DNA of 64,000 nt, taken from assembly GCF_051131705.1 (NCBI RefSeq), contig NZ_CP180316.1, forward strand, positions 1,674,001 to 1,738,000, given 5' to 3'. This document shows, one piece after another, positions 1 through 8,377 of the stretch. The stretch is from Arthrobacter_M sp030063245. Its GTDB lineage: Bacteria > Actinomycetota > Actinomycetes > Actinomycetales > Micrococcaceae. The translations under genes and the position numbers were made by a program. The notes below the pieces were generated by a model. That model saw only the letters and a program-made list of their open reading frames with translations, was not told where the DNA came from and did no database searches. The first letter of the stretch is position 1, and every line of letters starts with the position of its first letter.

Positions 1-338
1 GGCTCTCCTTCCCGCTGCTGATTATCGCCGGCGCCGCAATGTACGCCCCCTACGGGCCGTACTTCGCGAACATCTCCGAGTTCCTGCCGAAGGCGATCGC
101 CGCGCCGGCCATTGCCGTGGTGAACTCCTTCGGTGCCATCGGCGGGTTCATCGGCAGTTACCTGGTCGGCTGGCTCGATTCCCTCACCGGATCTTCCTCA
201 GCATCCTTCCTGCTGATGGCCGCGTCCCTTGCCGCGGCGGCAGCAATCATGCTGTGGGTGCGTCCCGCTGCAGCCTCACGAACCCTCCCCGGGGCGCAGT
301 TGCCACTCTCCAGCGAGAGCCGAAGAGGACGTGAATGA
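1..338 (+). CDS. MFS transporter, C-terminal end (partial)
   Basis: The reading frame is open from the window edge and ends in a TGA that overlaps the ATG of the next gene. The visible part (about 110 residues) has two hydrophobic helices: one after a pattern typical of sugar-acid MFS permeases (FLPKAIAAPAIAVVNSFGAIGGF), and one near residues 60-75 (SFLLMAASLAAAAAIMLWV), followed by a polar tail. This resembles helices 11 and 12 of the anion:cation symporter (phthalate/hexuronate permease) group. The overlap with an FAH-family gene and a KDG-type kinase supports uptake of a sugar acid. The substrate is inferred from context only, and the 5' part lies outside the window. Confidence 0.75.
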   Translation, partial: LSFPLLIIAGAAMYAPYGPYFANISEFLPKAIAAPAIAVVNSFGAIGGFIGSYLVGWLDSLTGSSSASFLLMAASLAAAAAIMLWVRPAAASRTLPGAQLPLSSESRRGRE

Positions 339-1105
339 GGCTCGTCCGTGTAGAGCACGACGGCGGCCCCAGGTGGGCCGTCGTCGAGGGTTCCACTCTG
401 GTGCTGATCGAGGACCCGTGGCCGGGCGTGGCGGTTGCCACCGGTGAGAGGGTGCCGCTGAAGGGCGCGCGGCTGCTGGCGCCGGTCACACCGATGAACG
501 TGGTGGGCATGGCGCACAACACCGGGCCCGCAGATCGGGAACTGCCGGCTCAGGCCTTTCTCAAACCGGCCCGGGCCCTGACCGGTCCGGGGAGCGCAAT
601 CCCGGTTCCGCAAGGCATAGGACGGGTGGACGCCGAAGCCGAACTTGCCGTCGTGATCGGCAGGACGGCGCGGCACCTGACGCCGCAGGACGCCCTCCGG
701 CACGTGCTCGGTTTCACGCTCTCGAACGATGTCACTGCCCGCGACCTTCAGGAGAGCGATCCGCTCTGGACAACAGCCAAAGGCTTCGACTGCTGGACCC
801 CGCTGGGACCTTGGCTCGAAACCGCGCTTGATCTCTCGGATGTGCGGCTCACGTTAAGTATTAACGCGGTGCCGCTCGAATCCGGAAGCACCGCGAATCT
901 GGCGCGCAGCGTCGTGGAGGTGCTGGTGTACATCACCTCCTTCATGACGTTGGGACCCGGGGACGTCGTGCTCACCGGGGCGCCGGGTGCGGTCGGCAGG
1001 ATTCGGCCCGGGGACCGGGTCTCGGTCAGCTCGCCGTTGCTCGGCCGGTTGGAGAGTACCGTGGCTGCGGAACCCGTCCTTGCGGCCGCCGGAGCAGCGT
1101 CGTGA
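335..1105 (+). CDS. Fumarylacetoacetate hydrolase (FAH) family protein
   Basis: A 256-residue protein with the FAH fold signatures: a metal-binding acidic motif (DAEAELAVVIG, near residue 90), then GFTLSNDVTARDLQ and KGFDCWTPLGPW around residues 130-155, and a C-terminal GDVVLTGAPGAVG. Known family members are isomerases, decarboxylases, hydrolases or dehydratases acting on 2-oxo acids with a bound divalent metal. The ATG overlaps the stop of the permease and the 3' end overlaps the kinase start, so the genes are translationally coupled. In this setting it may act on a 2-keto-3-deoxy sugar acid or its product. The exact reaction cannot be read from sequence. Confidence 0.85.
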   Translation: MRLVRVEHDGGPRWAVVEGSTLVLIEDPWPGVAVATGERVPLKGARLLAPVTPMNVVGMAHNTGPADRELPAQAFLKPARALTGPGSAIPVPQGIGRVDAEAELAVVIGRTARHLTPQDALRHVLGFTLSNDVTARDLQESDPLWTTAKGFDCWTPLGPWLETALDLSDVRLTLSINAVPLESGSTANLARSVVEVLVYITSFMTLGPGDVVLTGAPGAVGRIRPGDRVSVSSPLLGRLESTVAAEPVLAAAGAAS

Positions 1106-2076
1106 ACGGCCCGGTGTTGGACGTCGTCACCTTCGGGGAGGTGATGGCGATGTTCGTCGCTACCGAGTCGGGGCCACTGGAGAGCGCAGTGAATTTCAGC
1201 CGTGCCTTGGCCGGAGCGGAAACGAACGTCGCCATCGGTCTCGCCCGGCTGGGCCATCGCGTCGGCTGGGTGGGCCGCGTGGGGGAGGACCATTTTGGCC
1301 GCTTTGCGCTCGCGGAACTGGCCAACAATGGCGTCGACACCGCTGCGGTTTCCTTCGACCCAGAGGCCGCCACGGGATTCCAGCTCAAGAGCCGTGCGGA
1401 CGGCGGAGACCCCGAGGTCGCTTACTTCCGGAGGAACTCGGCCGGCAGCCGCCTGGCGCCGTCGCCCGCCACGGATGCCTATATCTCCTCGGGACGCCAT
1501 CTCCATGTGACCGGAATCCCGCTCGCGCTATCACCCAGCACGCGTGCCTTCACGCTCCGGGCCATCACAATAGCCCGGGAATCAGGAATGACGGTCTCTT
1601 TTGACCCCAATCTCCGGCCAGGCCTCTGGGCGTCGCCGGAAGAAATGATCCAGGTGACAAACGATGTTGCCGCCACCGCGGATTGGGTTCTGCCCGGTCT
1701 GGCCGAGGGACGGCTGTTGTCCGGTCTGACCGGTGCAGACGCGGACCAGGTGGCCCGGTTCTACTTGGACCGCGGGGCGCAGCGCGTCGTCGTGAAGGCC
1801 GCCGTACAGGGCGCCTCGCTGCACACGGCTGCCGGCCGATGGGGCCGCCCGATCTTCCCGGTGGAGGTGGTCGACACCGTCGGCGCCGGGGACGGGTTCG
1901 CCGCAGGCCTGATCAGCGCGCACCTGGACGGGCTGTCGGTCGAGGCCGCGCTCGAGAGGGCGGCGGCGATCGGCGCGCTTGCCACCACCAGCAGCGGCGA
2001 CAAGGATGGCCTTCCTGACCGGCCAGCGCTTGCGGCGTTCCTGGCGGAACAGCACTTGACGGCCGCCCTGAATTGA
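1102..2076 (+). CDS. PfkB-family sugar kinase, 2-keto-3-deoxygluconate kinase type
   Basis: A 324-residue PfkB kinase. The N-terminal signature (TFGEVMAMF, then NVAIGLARLG and GWVGRVGEDHFG, residues 5-65) is the ribokinase sugar-binding half. The C-terminal signature DTVGAGDGFAAG (about residues 255-266) carries the catalytic Asp and the anion hole. The start is a GTG overlapping the end of the FAH gene. The N-terminal pattern is closest to KDG kinases, but PfkB specificity is hard to call. It would phosphorylate the imported or processed sugar in the cytoplasm, ahead of the two hexulose-phosphate enzymes encoded downstream. Confidence 0.85.
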   Translation: MNGPVLDVVTFGEVMAMFVATESGPLESAVNFSRALAGAETNVAIGLARLGHRVGWVGRVGEDHFGRFALAELANNGVDTAAVSFDPEAATGFQLKSRADGGDPEVAYFRRNSAGSRLAPSPATDAYISSGRHLHVTGIPLALSPSTRAFTLRAITIARESGMTVSFDPNLRPGLWASPEEMIQVTNDVAATADWVLPGLAEGRLLSGLTGADADQVARFYLDRGAQRVVVKAAVQGASLHTAAGRWGRPIFPVEVVDTVGAGDGFAAGLISAHLDGLSVEAALERAAAIGALATTSSGDKDGLPDRPALAAFLAEQHLTAALN

Positions 2077-2163
2077 GGGGAGCCTGCCTTGAGCGGACTC
2101 GGCTGAGGACCAGCACTGTCAATCGAACCATGAAAGCTCCACCCAACAGAACGGAAGTAAGCA

Positions 2164-2808
2164 GTGCAGCTGCAGATCGCACTTGATCGGATGCCACTAC
2201 GGCGGGCAATCGACATCACCCGAGCCGTCGCCCCCTACGCCGACTGGATAGAGGTGGGCACCTCACTCGTCAAGCACTACGGTATGGACGCGGTGGCCCA
2301 GCTTGTCCAGGCAGCCGGTGGTAAGCCGGTCCTGGCCGACCTGAAGACCGTGGATGACGCTGCGTTCGAATTCGGCCTGGCCTACGACGCCGGTGCATCA
2401 TCGGCAACGGTACTGGCCCTTGCGGAGGACGTTACCGTCGACACGGCAGTCCGGGTGGCTGCGGAACGGGGATTGGAAGCCGTCGTCGACCTGATGGTTG
2501 TGCCGGAAACGAGGCGCTCTGGGCTGGCGGCCCGGTTGCCCTCCCATGTTGTACTGGCCGCGCACATCGGCAAGGACGCGCAGCAATCCAGAGCAAAGCC
2601 GGTCCACCTCCTGGGACCGTGGGCTTCCGGACGCCCGGTGGCCGTTGCCGGGGGCCTCGGACCGCACGAACTGGCTTCGCTTGGCGGAGTCCAGAACCTC
2701 CGCGCCATCGTTGGTTCCGCAATCACCGGCGCCGAGGATCCTGCCGCCGCCGCATGGACGGTCCGCGCCGCCGCTGACGCCGCCGAGCGTGAGGTGGCAC
2801 CGCGATGA
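2164..2808 (+). CDS. hxlA: 3-hexulose-6-phosphate synthase (OMP-decarboxylase superfamily)
   Basis: A 214-residue single TIM-barrel protein. It shows the HPS/KGPDC signatures: LQIALDRM at the N-terminus, WIEVGTSLVKHYG (30-42), the catalytic VLADLKT motif (about residues 58-64), AHIGKDAQ, and GAITG-like GSAITGAEDP near the end that binds phosphate. HPS condenses formaldehyde with ribulose-5-phosphate or runs in reverse; the sister enzyme decarboxylates 3-keto-gulonate-6-phosphate. The adjacent isomerase gene favours HPS. The start is GTG at 2164 with a GGAAG ribosome site just upstream. The gene sits 87 bp after the kinase and overlaps the next gene by ATGA. Confidence 0.85.
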   Translation: MQLQIALDRMPLRRAIDITRAVAPYADWIEVGTSLVKHYGMDAVAQLVQAAGGKPVLADLKTVDDAAFEFGLAYDAGASSATVLALAEDVTVDTAVRVAAERGLEAVVDLMVVPETRRSGLAARLPSHVVLAAHIGKDAQQSRAKPVHLLGPWASGRPVAVAGGLGPHELASLGGVQNLRAIVGSAITGAEDPAAAAWTVRAAADAAEREVAPR

Positions 2809-3389
2809 ATGAAACCAATGCGGCCCCCGGGCAGCAGCAATTGGACTTGTTGGACGTCGTCCTGTCCGAGATCACCACCGTGGTGCAGGGCGTCAAGCGG
2901 GAGGATATCCAGCGCCTGGCTGACGTGTTGGCCGGCGCCCCGCGAATTTTCGCCGCCGGCGAGGGCCGCAGTGGCCTGATGGCAAAGGCATTTGCGATGC
3001 GCCTGATGCACCTCGGCCTGCCCGTGCACGTCATCGGGGAAAGCACCACACCGTCGGTACAACGCGGCGACGTGCTCGTGGCGATTTCGGGATCAGGCAC
3101 GACGGCGGGCACGGTCCGGGTGGCGCTGCAGGCTGCCACGGTCGGCGCGATGGTGCACGCCGTCACAACTGATCCTGACTCGCCGCTCGCCGCCCAGGCC
3201 GCGACGGTGCTGGTGCTGCCCGCAGCCACGAAATACCGCCGCCCGGGCGAGGCCATGACCGTTCAGCCGCTCTCCAGCCTCTTTGACCAGGCCACGCACG
3301 TGGGTCTCGACGTCGTCTGCCTGCTCCTGGCAACGCGCCTGCAGGTCGATAACGCGGCCGCGGCGGCCGCACATGCGAACACTGAGTAA
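2805..3389 (+). CDS. hxlB: 6-phospho-3-hexuloisomerase (SIS domain)
   Basis: A 194-residue SIS-domain protein with the PHI hallmarks: AAGEGRSGLMAKAFAMRLMHLG (about residues 46-68), the phosphate-binding ISGSGTT loop (about 93-99) and PLSSLFDQATHV near residue 155. It interconverts D-arabino-3-hexulose-6-phosphate and fructose-6-phosphate. The ATG overlaps the stop of the synthase gene, the usual tight coupling of this enzyme pair. Together they form the ribulose-monophosphate module, here embedded in a sugar-acid operon rather than beside a methanol or formaldehyde gene. Confidence 0.88.
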   Translation: MNETNAAPGQQQLDLLDVVLSEITTVVQGVKREDIQRLADVLAGAPRIFAAGEGRSGLMAKAFAMRLMHLGLPVHVIGESTTPSVQRGDVLVAISGSGTTAGTVRVALQAATVGAMVHAVTTDPDSPLAAQAATVLVLPAATKYRRPGEAMTVQPLSSLFDQATHVGLDVVCLLLATRLQVDNAAAAAAHANTE

Positions 3390-3406
3390 GACAGATCAGG
3401 ATAGCC

Positions 3407-3453
3407 TGCGTCATCGTCCATGCGATGACGCAGAAGGGGCGTGGAAACGCCCC
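3407..3453 (+). terminator. Tandem hairpins after the hexulose-phosphate operon
   Basis: Two perfect inverted repeats follow the last gene: TGCGTCATCG/CGATGACGCA (10-bp stem, 6-nt loop, 3407-3432) and GGGGCGT/ACGCCCC (7-bp stem, GGAA loop, 3436-3453). There is no long U tract, which is common for actinobacterial terminators. Confidence 0.6.
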
Positions 3454-3481
3454 ACCCGGCGCGTCATATCAGGATGGTTGC

Positions 3482-3660
3482 ATGACTGACTATCGGCAAC
3501 TTGGTACCGCCTGCCTCACCGTCTCCGCCGTCGGCCGGGGCTGCAACAATCGTGGCCGGCCCGGAACACCGCGGAATCACAGCGCGGGACGAACACTGTG
3601 GTCCATGCGGCCATCGAGGAGGGCATCACACTTTTCGATGTAGCGGTCACTTATGGCAAC
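3482..3660 (+). pseudogene. Aldo/keto reductase N-terminal remnant
   Basis: The ATG at 3482 opens with MTDYRQLGTACLTVSAVGRG, the usual start of an aldo/keto reductase. The frame then breaks near 3570-3590. In another frame the expected continuation is seen (NTVVHAAIEEGITLFDVAVTYGN, ending near 3660). Nothing after the first two beta-alpha units is left, so this is a frameshifted 5' fragment. Confidence 0.7.
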
Positions 3661-4099
3661 GCCTGCCATAGAAGCCTGACCTTACCCTGGCGTCAGTTTG
3701 GTTTGTATCCTAACGGGCCTATTACAAAATGCATCAGACCGGGGTGTCTCACGGGCAGACTTGCATGAAGGGGGATTGCCTCGTAGCTCTCTGGCCTGCC
3801 GGCGTTTTCCCAGACAGGGTCGAAGACGTAGTATCGGCAACGCTGTCAGCGGTGCCTCGGAGGGCTAACGCCGGTCGCGTTCGAGACAAATAATAGCGGA
3901 GTGGCACACTGAACCCCCGGAGTCAACGGAATCCGGGCAGTCCCTACTTGGATTTGCAAGGGCGCGGAAACTACTCCGATTTCCTCCAATACCCTCTCCT
4001 CCTAGCTATTGATCGGCGAACAAAACCGGCACTCTCGACAGGCAGCGGCCAGGGTCCGCGGGGTGCGTATCAGAATCGAAAATAGAAAATGAGAACTAT
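3661..4099 (+). other. Intergenic stretch, no gene recognised
   Basis: About 440 bp with no frame showing coding character and no known family. The end of it, just before 4100, is AT-richer than its surroundings and may hold the promoter of the next gene. Confidence 0.5.
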
Positions 4100-4387
4100 A
4101 TGCGATTGTTTGACCCCTCCCGTAGCCAACAAAGCCCAGCGCACGCACGATGGTTTGCCACCATTGAGCTCATCTACACTGTTGTTGACTTCACCGCCGC
4201 CGCTCTCTTCATCATCGGCAGCATCCTTTTCTTCTCCCCCTCGGCCATGTCGCCGGCCCTGTGGTGCTTCCTTATCGGGTCCGTCTGTTTTGCCCTCAAG
4301 CCGACATTGCGCCTCGTCCGTCAGCTTCATTACCTCAAACTGGACAAGATCGATAAGCTGGCCGAAATTGAACGCCACCCCGGCTGA
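4100..4387 (+). CDS. YrhK-domain membrane protein
   Basis: A 95-residue protein with two hydrophobic segments (about residues 24-46 and 50-66) and the YrhK-domain pattern: AALFIIGSILFFSPSA, ALWCFLIGSVCFALKPTLRLVRQLH. This small integral membrane domain has no established function. The gene stands alone between decayed genes. It begins at an ATG in an AT-rich leader with a weak ribosome site. Confidence 0.75.
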   Translation: MRLFDPSRSQQSPAHARWFATIELIYTVVDFTAAALFIIGSILFFSPSAMSPALWCFLIGSVCFALKPTLRLVRQLHYLKLDKIDKLAEIERHPG

Positions 4388-4470
4388 CTTTGGACTGCCA
4401 GGAAATTGGTTAGCCACATCAGTGCTGACCGGGACCGGTGGCCCTCTGCTTTTGCTGCGACATCCGGCGC

Positions 4471-5050
4471 TCAGAACAGGGGAAGGCCGGTGAGGGCCTT
4501 GCCGTAGAAGTCGTAGAGCACGTCGGCGGTCGGCGCCATGACCGAGCCGGCGCGTGCATCCCGGAACGCCCGCTCGATCAGCAGATGCTTCGAGAACGCA
4601 GCCCCTCCGCAGACCCGCATCGCCGATTCGGTAATCGTCAGCGCGACGTCGTTGGCCGAGGCTTTCACTCCGGGCACGAACAGTGCGGTGTCATCGGCTG
4701 GGGTCGCGACCCGTGCCGCCGCCTGCGCAAGGTAAGAGCGCTGGGCGGCGAGTGCAATGCTCATTTTTCGCCACCTGAGCGCGGATCGTCGGCAACGCGG
4801 ACAGCGCCTGATCCAGATGCTGCAATCGGGCACCGGTCACGTGGGTCGTCGCCGCATCCACCGCCGCCCGAGAGAGCCCGAGCGAGACAGCCGAGTTGCC
4901 TAAGTTAAACCATGGCAGCACGGTTGCCATCATCGTGCCGAATCCGCTGCCCGCCTCGCCGATGCGATAGCTGGACGGAACCGTCACCGACACCGACATC
5001 GGGCTCGACGCGTTGCCGCGCAGCCCCAGCCCGCACTCATTCCGCCGTCG
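4471..5050 (-). pseudogene. Acyl-CoA dehydrogenase-like gene, truncated and frameshifted
   Basis: The minus strand encodes the C-terminal half of an acyl-CoA dehydrogenase/flavin monooxygenase-type protein: LGLRGNASSPMSVSV, GFGTMMATVLPWFNLGN, SRAAVDAATTHVTG, then SIALAAQRSYLAQAAA, CGGAAFSKHLLIERAFRDARAG and a C-terminal ADVLYDFYGKALTGLPLF. The two halves lie in different frames. The switch falls at a run of five A (plus-strand T run at 4764-4768), as expected for a one-base insertion. The N-terminal half is missing upstream of about 5050. Confidence 0.85.
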
Positions 5051-5332
5051 GGACGCTTCTGTACCCCGTGTCCTGGAACGCGGGATCAACCTATTTCGAC
5101 ATGCTGGCATAGAGCGTGTTGCTCTACGAACCTTCGGTGCTGGTGCGAGTCCCTGCCATCGAGGCGCGGCCATGGCGTCGGCACCTTGACGACCTAATTC
5201 GGACCCCGCACACAACGGCCACCCCGGAAGGGGAACGCTGAGCGGACGCCCGACGATTCAAGAAGTCCTGTATACCCACGAACTCGCCGTCGTCCACTGG
5301 CCGACGACGGCGATAAATGAAGGCAGCCCGGG

Positions 5333-5629
5333 TTACAGTTGCCGGCCCCTGCGGTCCCAATCGTCCCTCCGGGCCTCTTCCTCATTCCAAAACGGCATGT
5401 CGTTGCGCCGGACGCGAATCAGGTATCCTAGGAGAATCCCGCTGATCAGGAATAAGGCGGCAGCCGGAAGGAAAGCTGGAAGGTCCCAGTTTGCACTTCG
5501 CCAGAACAGGGCATTCAGAGCGAGTATGGTGCTGACGGTGGCCAGACCGACATCGGCCCACAACAGGAACCGGAAGCTACCCCGGGTCATTCTCGGTTCA
5601 AGCCGATGGGGACCATCTGGTTCCGACAT
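5333..5629 (-). CDS. Small two-helix membrane protein, unknown function
   Basis: A 98-residue protein with two predicted membrane segments (about residues 21-44 and 51-69) and a charged tail (RVRRNDMPFWNEEEARRDDWDRRG). The family is not recognised. A second, shortened copy lies at 37982-38233 on the other strand, and the similarity extends into the 45 bp upstream of both starts, so the pair arose by duplication of a segment. This copy looks intact: the N-terminal MSEPDGPHRLEPRMTRGSF is conserved, and the internal region absent from the other copy is present here. Confidence 0.7.
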   Translation of the reverse strand: MSEPDGPHRLEPRMTRGSFRFLLWADVGLATVSTILALNALFWRSANWDLPAFLPAAALFLISGILLGYLIRVRRNDMPFWNEEEARRDDWDRRGRQL

Positions 5630-5689
5630 GTTCGAAGCCTACTGCCGTTGACCTGGGTTGTCGCGGTCCGCTTTGTCCGGCGGATCCCC

Positions 5690-6154
5690 CTATCGCAGCT
5701 CTTTTCGCATCTTGAAGTTAATCAGCTCCACCCCTGCTTTCACCGGGTGCTGTTCTGCTTCGACTGTGAAGCCATGCCGCTCGAAGAAATGCCGCGCTGT
5801 AATGCTCACGTTGGCTGAGAGCGCTGATGTCCCTTCGCGGCGTGCATGCGCCTCAACGTGGGCGAGTAGCTGGTGCGCTACTCCACGTCGCTGGTGACGC
5901 GGCGAGACGAACATCTTGTCCACGTAACCGTCGGGGCTTACATCCGAGAAGCCGGCGAGTTCGCCTCCGATTGTGGCAACGATGCTGTGCCGGGTCAGCA
6001 TGGCTTTGTGCCAAGTCCCGACGTCGCGCCTCTCGGGCTGAGTTCACGCTTGTACTTGCTCCGCCGTGTAGTCCGCGGCAGCAGTCTCTGTCACGGCCGA
6101 GAGGAACACCGCCAGCGTTTCTGCAGCATCCGCGTGCTCGTAGGGCCGGATCAC
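5690..6154 (-). pseudogene. GNAT acetyltransferase with one in-frame TGA
   Basis: Starting from GTG 6154 the frame reads MIRPYEHADAAETLAVFLSA and continues to a TGA at 6046-6044 (codon 37). After it, the same frame continues with RRDVGTWHKAMLTRHSIVA, GELAGFSDVSPDGYVDKMFV, the acetyl-CoA-binding SPRHQRRGVAHQLLAHVE and ARHFFERHGF. All GNAT motifs A and B are present. In relatives a Trp is usual at the TGA position (TGG to TGA would be one change). The downstream ATG at 6001 could yield a 103-residue remnant lacking beta-1 and alpha-1. Confidence 0.85.
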
Positions 6155-6236
6155 TACGGACGTATGCTCTCGTGCTTGCTGACGGTCCATCAACCCAGTC
6201 TTCCACCGAGGTCACCCGTTCCGAAAATGATCATCG

Positions 6237-6660
6237 ATTACGGTAGGCGCGTGCCTCCGCGTTCAGGGTCCGTGAGGGGAGCGCAAAGCGGACTGCTGGT
6301 GCGTCGGGCCCGCATCAGCAGTCCGGTTCCCCCGGTGAAGTTGGTCGGGTGGAAGCCCGGTGCACGGGCAACCTCTTTAAATCCCCATGCGCGGTGCAAC
6401 TCCATGGAGGCAAGGTTGCTGGCATTGACGATTTACCAAGCCTGATCGGTCCTAGGCCAGATCCAGTCCATGCGGGCTGCCGTCGGCGCGATGCCCGTTC
6501 CGGGCCGTCTCCAATCCGGATGGACAGTGACCCCGCCGAGGCAGTGGCCTGCCGGTGCCACGGCCGTCGCCCGCTGGTAGCGTCGATGGCACGGATCGTG
6601 TGAAGATCCCCGGTACGGGCGAAACGCACATCAATGTTGATGGGCATCGCGCGGCGCGGG
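6237..6660 (-). pseudogene. Second GNAT acetyltransferase remnant, frameshifted
   Basis: One minus-strand frame gives an N-terminus (IDVRFARTGDLHTIRAIDA). A different frame gives a typical GNAT C-terminus: VNASNLASMELHRAWGFKEV followed by PGFHPTNFTGGTGLLMRA, and a TAA near 6237. The central acetyl-CoA-binding loop is not readable in either. This is a decayed gene lying next to the GNAT at 5690-6154. Confidence 0.65.
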
Positions 6661-7320
6661 TTCCTTTGAACGAACGTCGCAAACCGGCTGTTTGTCATGA
6701 CAGCAGTCAATCCGGTCGGCATTTCCGGCGCAACCCAAGAAGCTGTATGCCGTCCCATGAGCCGAACCCTTTGCGGGCGTTTTTTGACGCGGAGGTGGCA
6801 TCGCTGAGTCATGCTCCCGACCCCTGCCGAGTCTCGTCGTCGGGCGTCCCTTATAGACGTCGCAAGTATCTTTCGGTGAGTCCAGGAATGATCGCCAGTT
6901 GGAAACCAGATCGAGGTTGGGCACTCGACGAGCGCCCAGTGGTCACAGATAGTCGGCACCGTGCCCGCATCGAGCCCGCTCTACACTCTGAGAAGCTGGC
7001 TCCCCGGGGCAAGCTCCCTGGCGTCCGCAAAGCGTATCTGCTCCTCCGCACCGCTGACCGGAGGAGGCAAAGTCACGCTCACACAATACGTCGCCGGTGG
7101 CTTCGACTATGACTACTCCTGTATCTGAGACCAGAACACCGCTCCGCAGGGGTTTCCGACCGGCATGCGCGGTCCGACGGTGTCACGTCGAGCTTTCTGG
7201 CCAGGTACATGCCACTGCCCGGGTAGCTGAGGAAGAAGCATCGGATGGTTCCTGCGGTCGCCCCAAAGGCTCCGTGCTGCAACGATCGTGTCTATGACGG
7301 TCGTGCTGAGCGACTTCAAC
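6661..7320. other. Decayed stretch, no gene recognised
   Basis: Open frames exist on both strands but none matches a family known to me, and composition changes along the stretch. It probably holds further gene remnants. It ends at the first copy of a dispersed repeat. Confidence 0.4.
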
Positions 7321-7329
7321 AGGCCCGAC

Positions 7330-7490
7330 ATCGGATCGGATCGTACTGCTGCCGGACTGCTTCGAAATCGCTATGTTTCCGGCAGAGGGCAGTGTTAGCA
7401 GGGGCTAGGATCCGGTTCGGGTCCCATTTGGGAATAGTAAAACCGCAGGTCAGGGACTTGTTTCCCGTGACCTTTGCACAAACGTGCACA
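7330..7490 (+). repeat. Dispersed repeat, copy A (tRNA-end-like core)
   Basis: This copy shares blocks with 38453-38649 and 46543-46691: a CGGATCGGATCGTAC-like start, AGCAGGGGCTAGGATCCGG followed by a T-arm-like GGTTCGGGTCCC (from 7414), and CCGCAGGTCAG (7443-7453). It ends with a degenerate form of the 15-bp palindrome near 7474-7488. It is the most diverged copy; the acceptor-like CTCGGGCAC of the other copies is altered here. There is no complete tRNA. Confidence 0.65.
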
Positions 7491-7598
7491 TGTGTTGCTC
7501 GCGTGCCCGCTTTCCAGTGCTTGACGGTCTACGTCAGTGCCTTCGGCTGGCTGTCTGAGCGGCGGCGAGGATTTTGGATTGCGGTGACTCCGTGGGCG

Positions 7599-8000
7599 TC
7601 AGCTTCCCGTCGCGGGCCCAGACGGTCCGGGCCGGGTGGAGGGGGCGGATGCACCGGTGTTGAGTAGTTTGAGGGCGAGCACTGCGGCGAGGGTGGCGAC
7701 GGGAAGTTCAACGAGAACCGCCTCGAGGATGGCCACGGTCAGGGGCATCCCCGGTGGGGCTGTGGTGATGGCAAAGAGTGCATCAATGCATAGGCTCGTT
7801 GAGAACGCTGTCGTGGGCAACACGGCGTACTTGCTGCGTCTGTGCAGGGAGTACGGCGCTGAATAGCGCTGCAAGTCCTTCGAAGCTGTCCAAGGCAGTC
7901 CACGCAATGTTCCAATTGTTCGCGACGGTTACGGAGGGCAGTGTTCGGGCCAGGTAGATGATCCAAACACTGTAGAACAGAACGAGCTCTACTAGGTGTG
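7599..8000 (-). pseudogene. Multi-helix membrane protein remnant, frameshifted
   Basis: Two minus-strand frames join into a plausible four-helix protein. One reads LVELVLFYSVWIIYLARTLP, NWNIAWTALDSFEGLAALFSAV. The other continues with RRSKYAVLPTTAFSTSLCIDA, ITTAPPGMPLTVAILEAVLVELPVA. The switch lies near 7850. The pattern matches a family of small uncharacterised actinobacterial membrane proteins with W-D-W-GFD-like and CDAWFD-like motifs. The N-terminus is not visible. Confidence 0.6.
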
Positions 8001-8107
8001 CCAGCGTTGAGAAGGTGAGGACTCTGACCGACTATCGGCCGAACGCCGGGCGCGAGTCGAGGAACCCTTCGGCCGTGGGTAGAGCGGAGGGAAAGGTGGG
8101 GTCCAAA

Positions 8108-8368
8108 TCAGCCGGCCGGGTCAGGGTCAGCGCCGTGCCTCAACACGTCCGGAAGCTCGTCCACGTAAACCGTTTGTGGCGGCTCGAAGTAGATCACCAG
8201 CACCTCATCATCCACTGCGAAGCCGCTCGTCTTGTTGAACGGGTGAGCGTGGAAGGCCATGGTGCCGCCAAGGTAGGGCAGCATGACTTCGCCGATGGTG
8301 CCCGGTCCGATGCGCCCGGTCACCCGCCCGATCGTGCCTGTCAGGCTCCGGTCAACGTCCTTGTGCAT
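8108..8368 (-). CDS. NfeD-like OB-fold protein, flotillin partner
   Basis: An 86-residue protein with repeated short beta-strand patterns (TGTIGRVTGRIGPGTIGEV, DDEVLVIYFEPPQTVYVDEL), consistent with the small OB-fold seen in NfeD-type partners of flotillins. The ATG lies 9 nt after the flotillin stop, with an AGGGA ribosome site between, so the two are co-transcribed. There is no membrane segment. The call rests on the neighbour and the strand pattern more than on a clear signature. Confidence 0.6.
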   Translation of the reverse strand: MHKDVDRSLTGTIGRVTGRIGPGTIGEVMLPYLGGTMAFHAHPFNKTSGFAVDDEVLVIYFEPPQTVYVDELPDVLRHGADPDPAG

Positions 8369-8377
8369 ACGGTGTCC

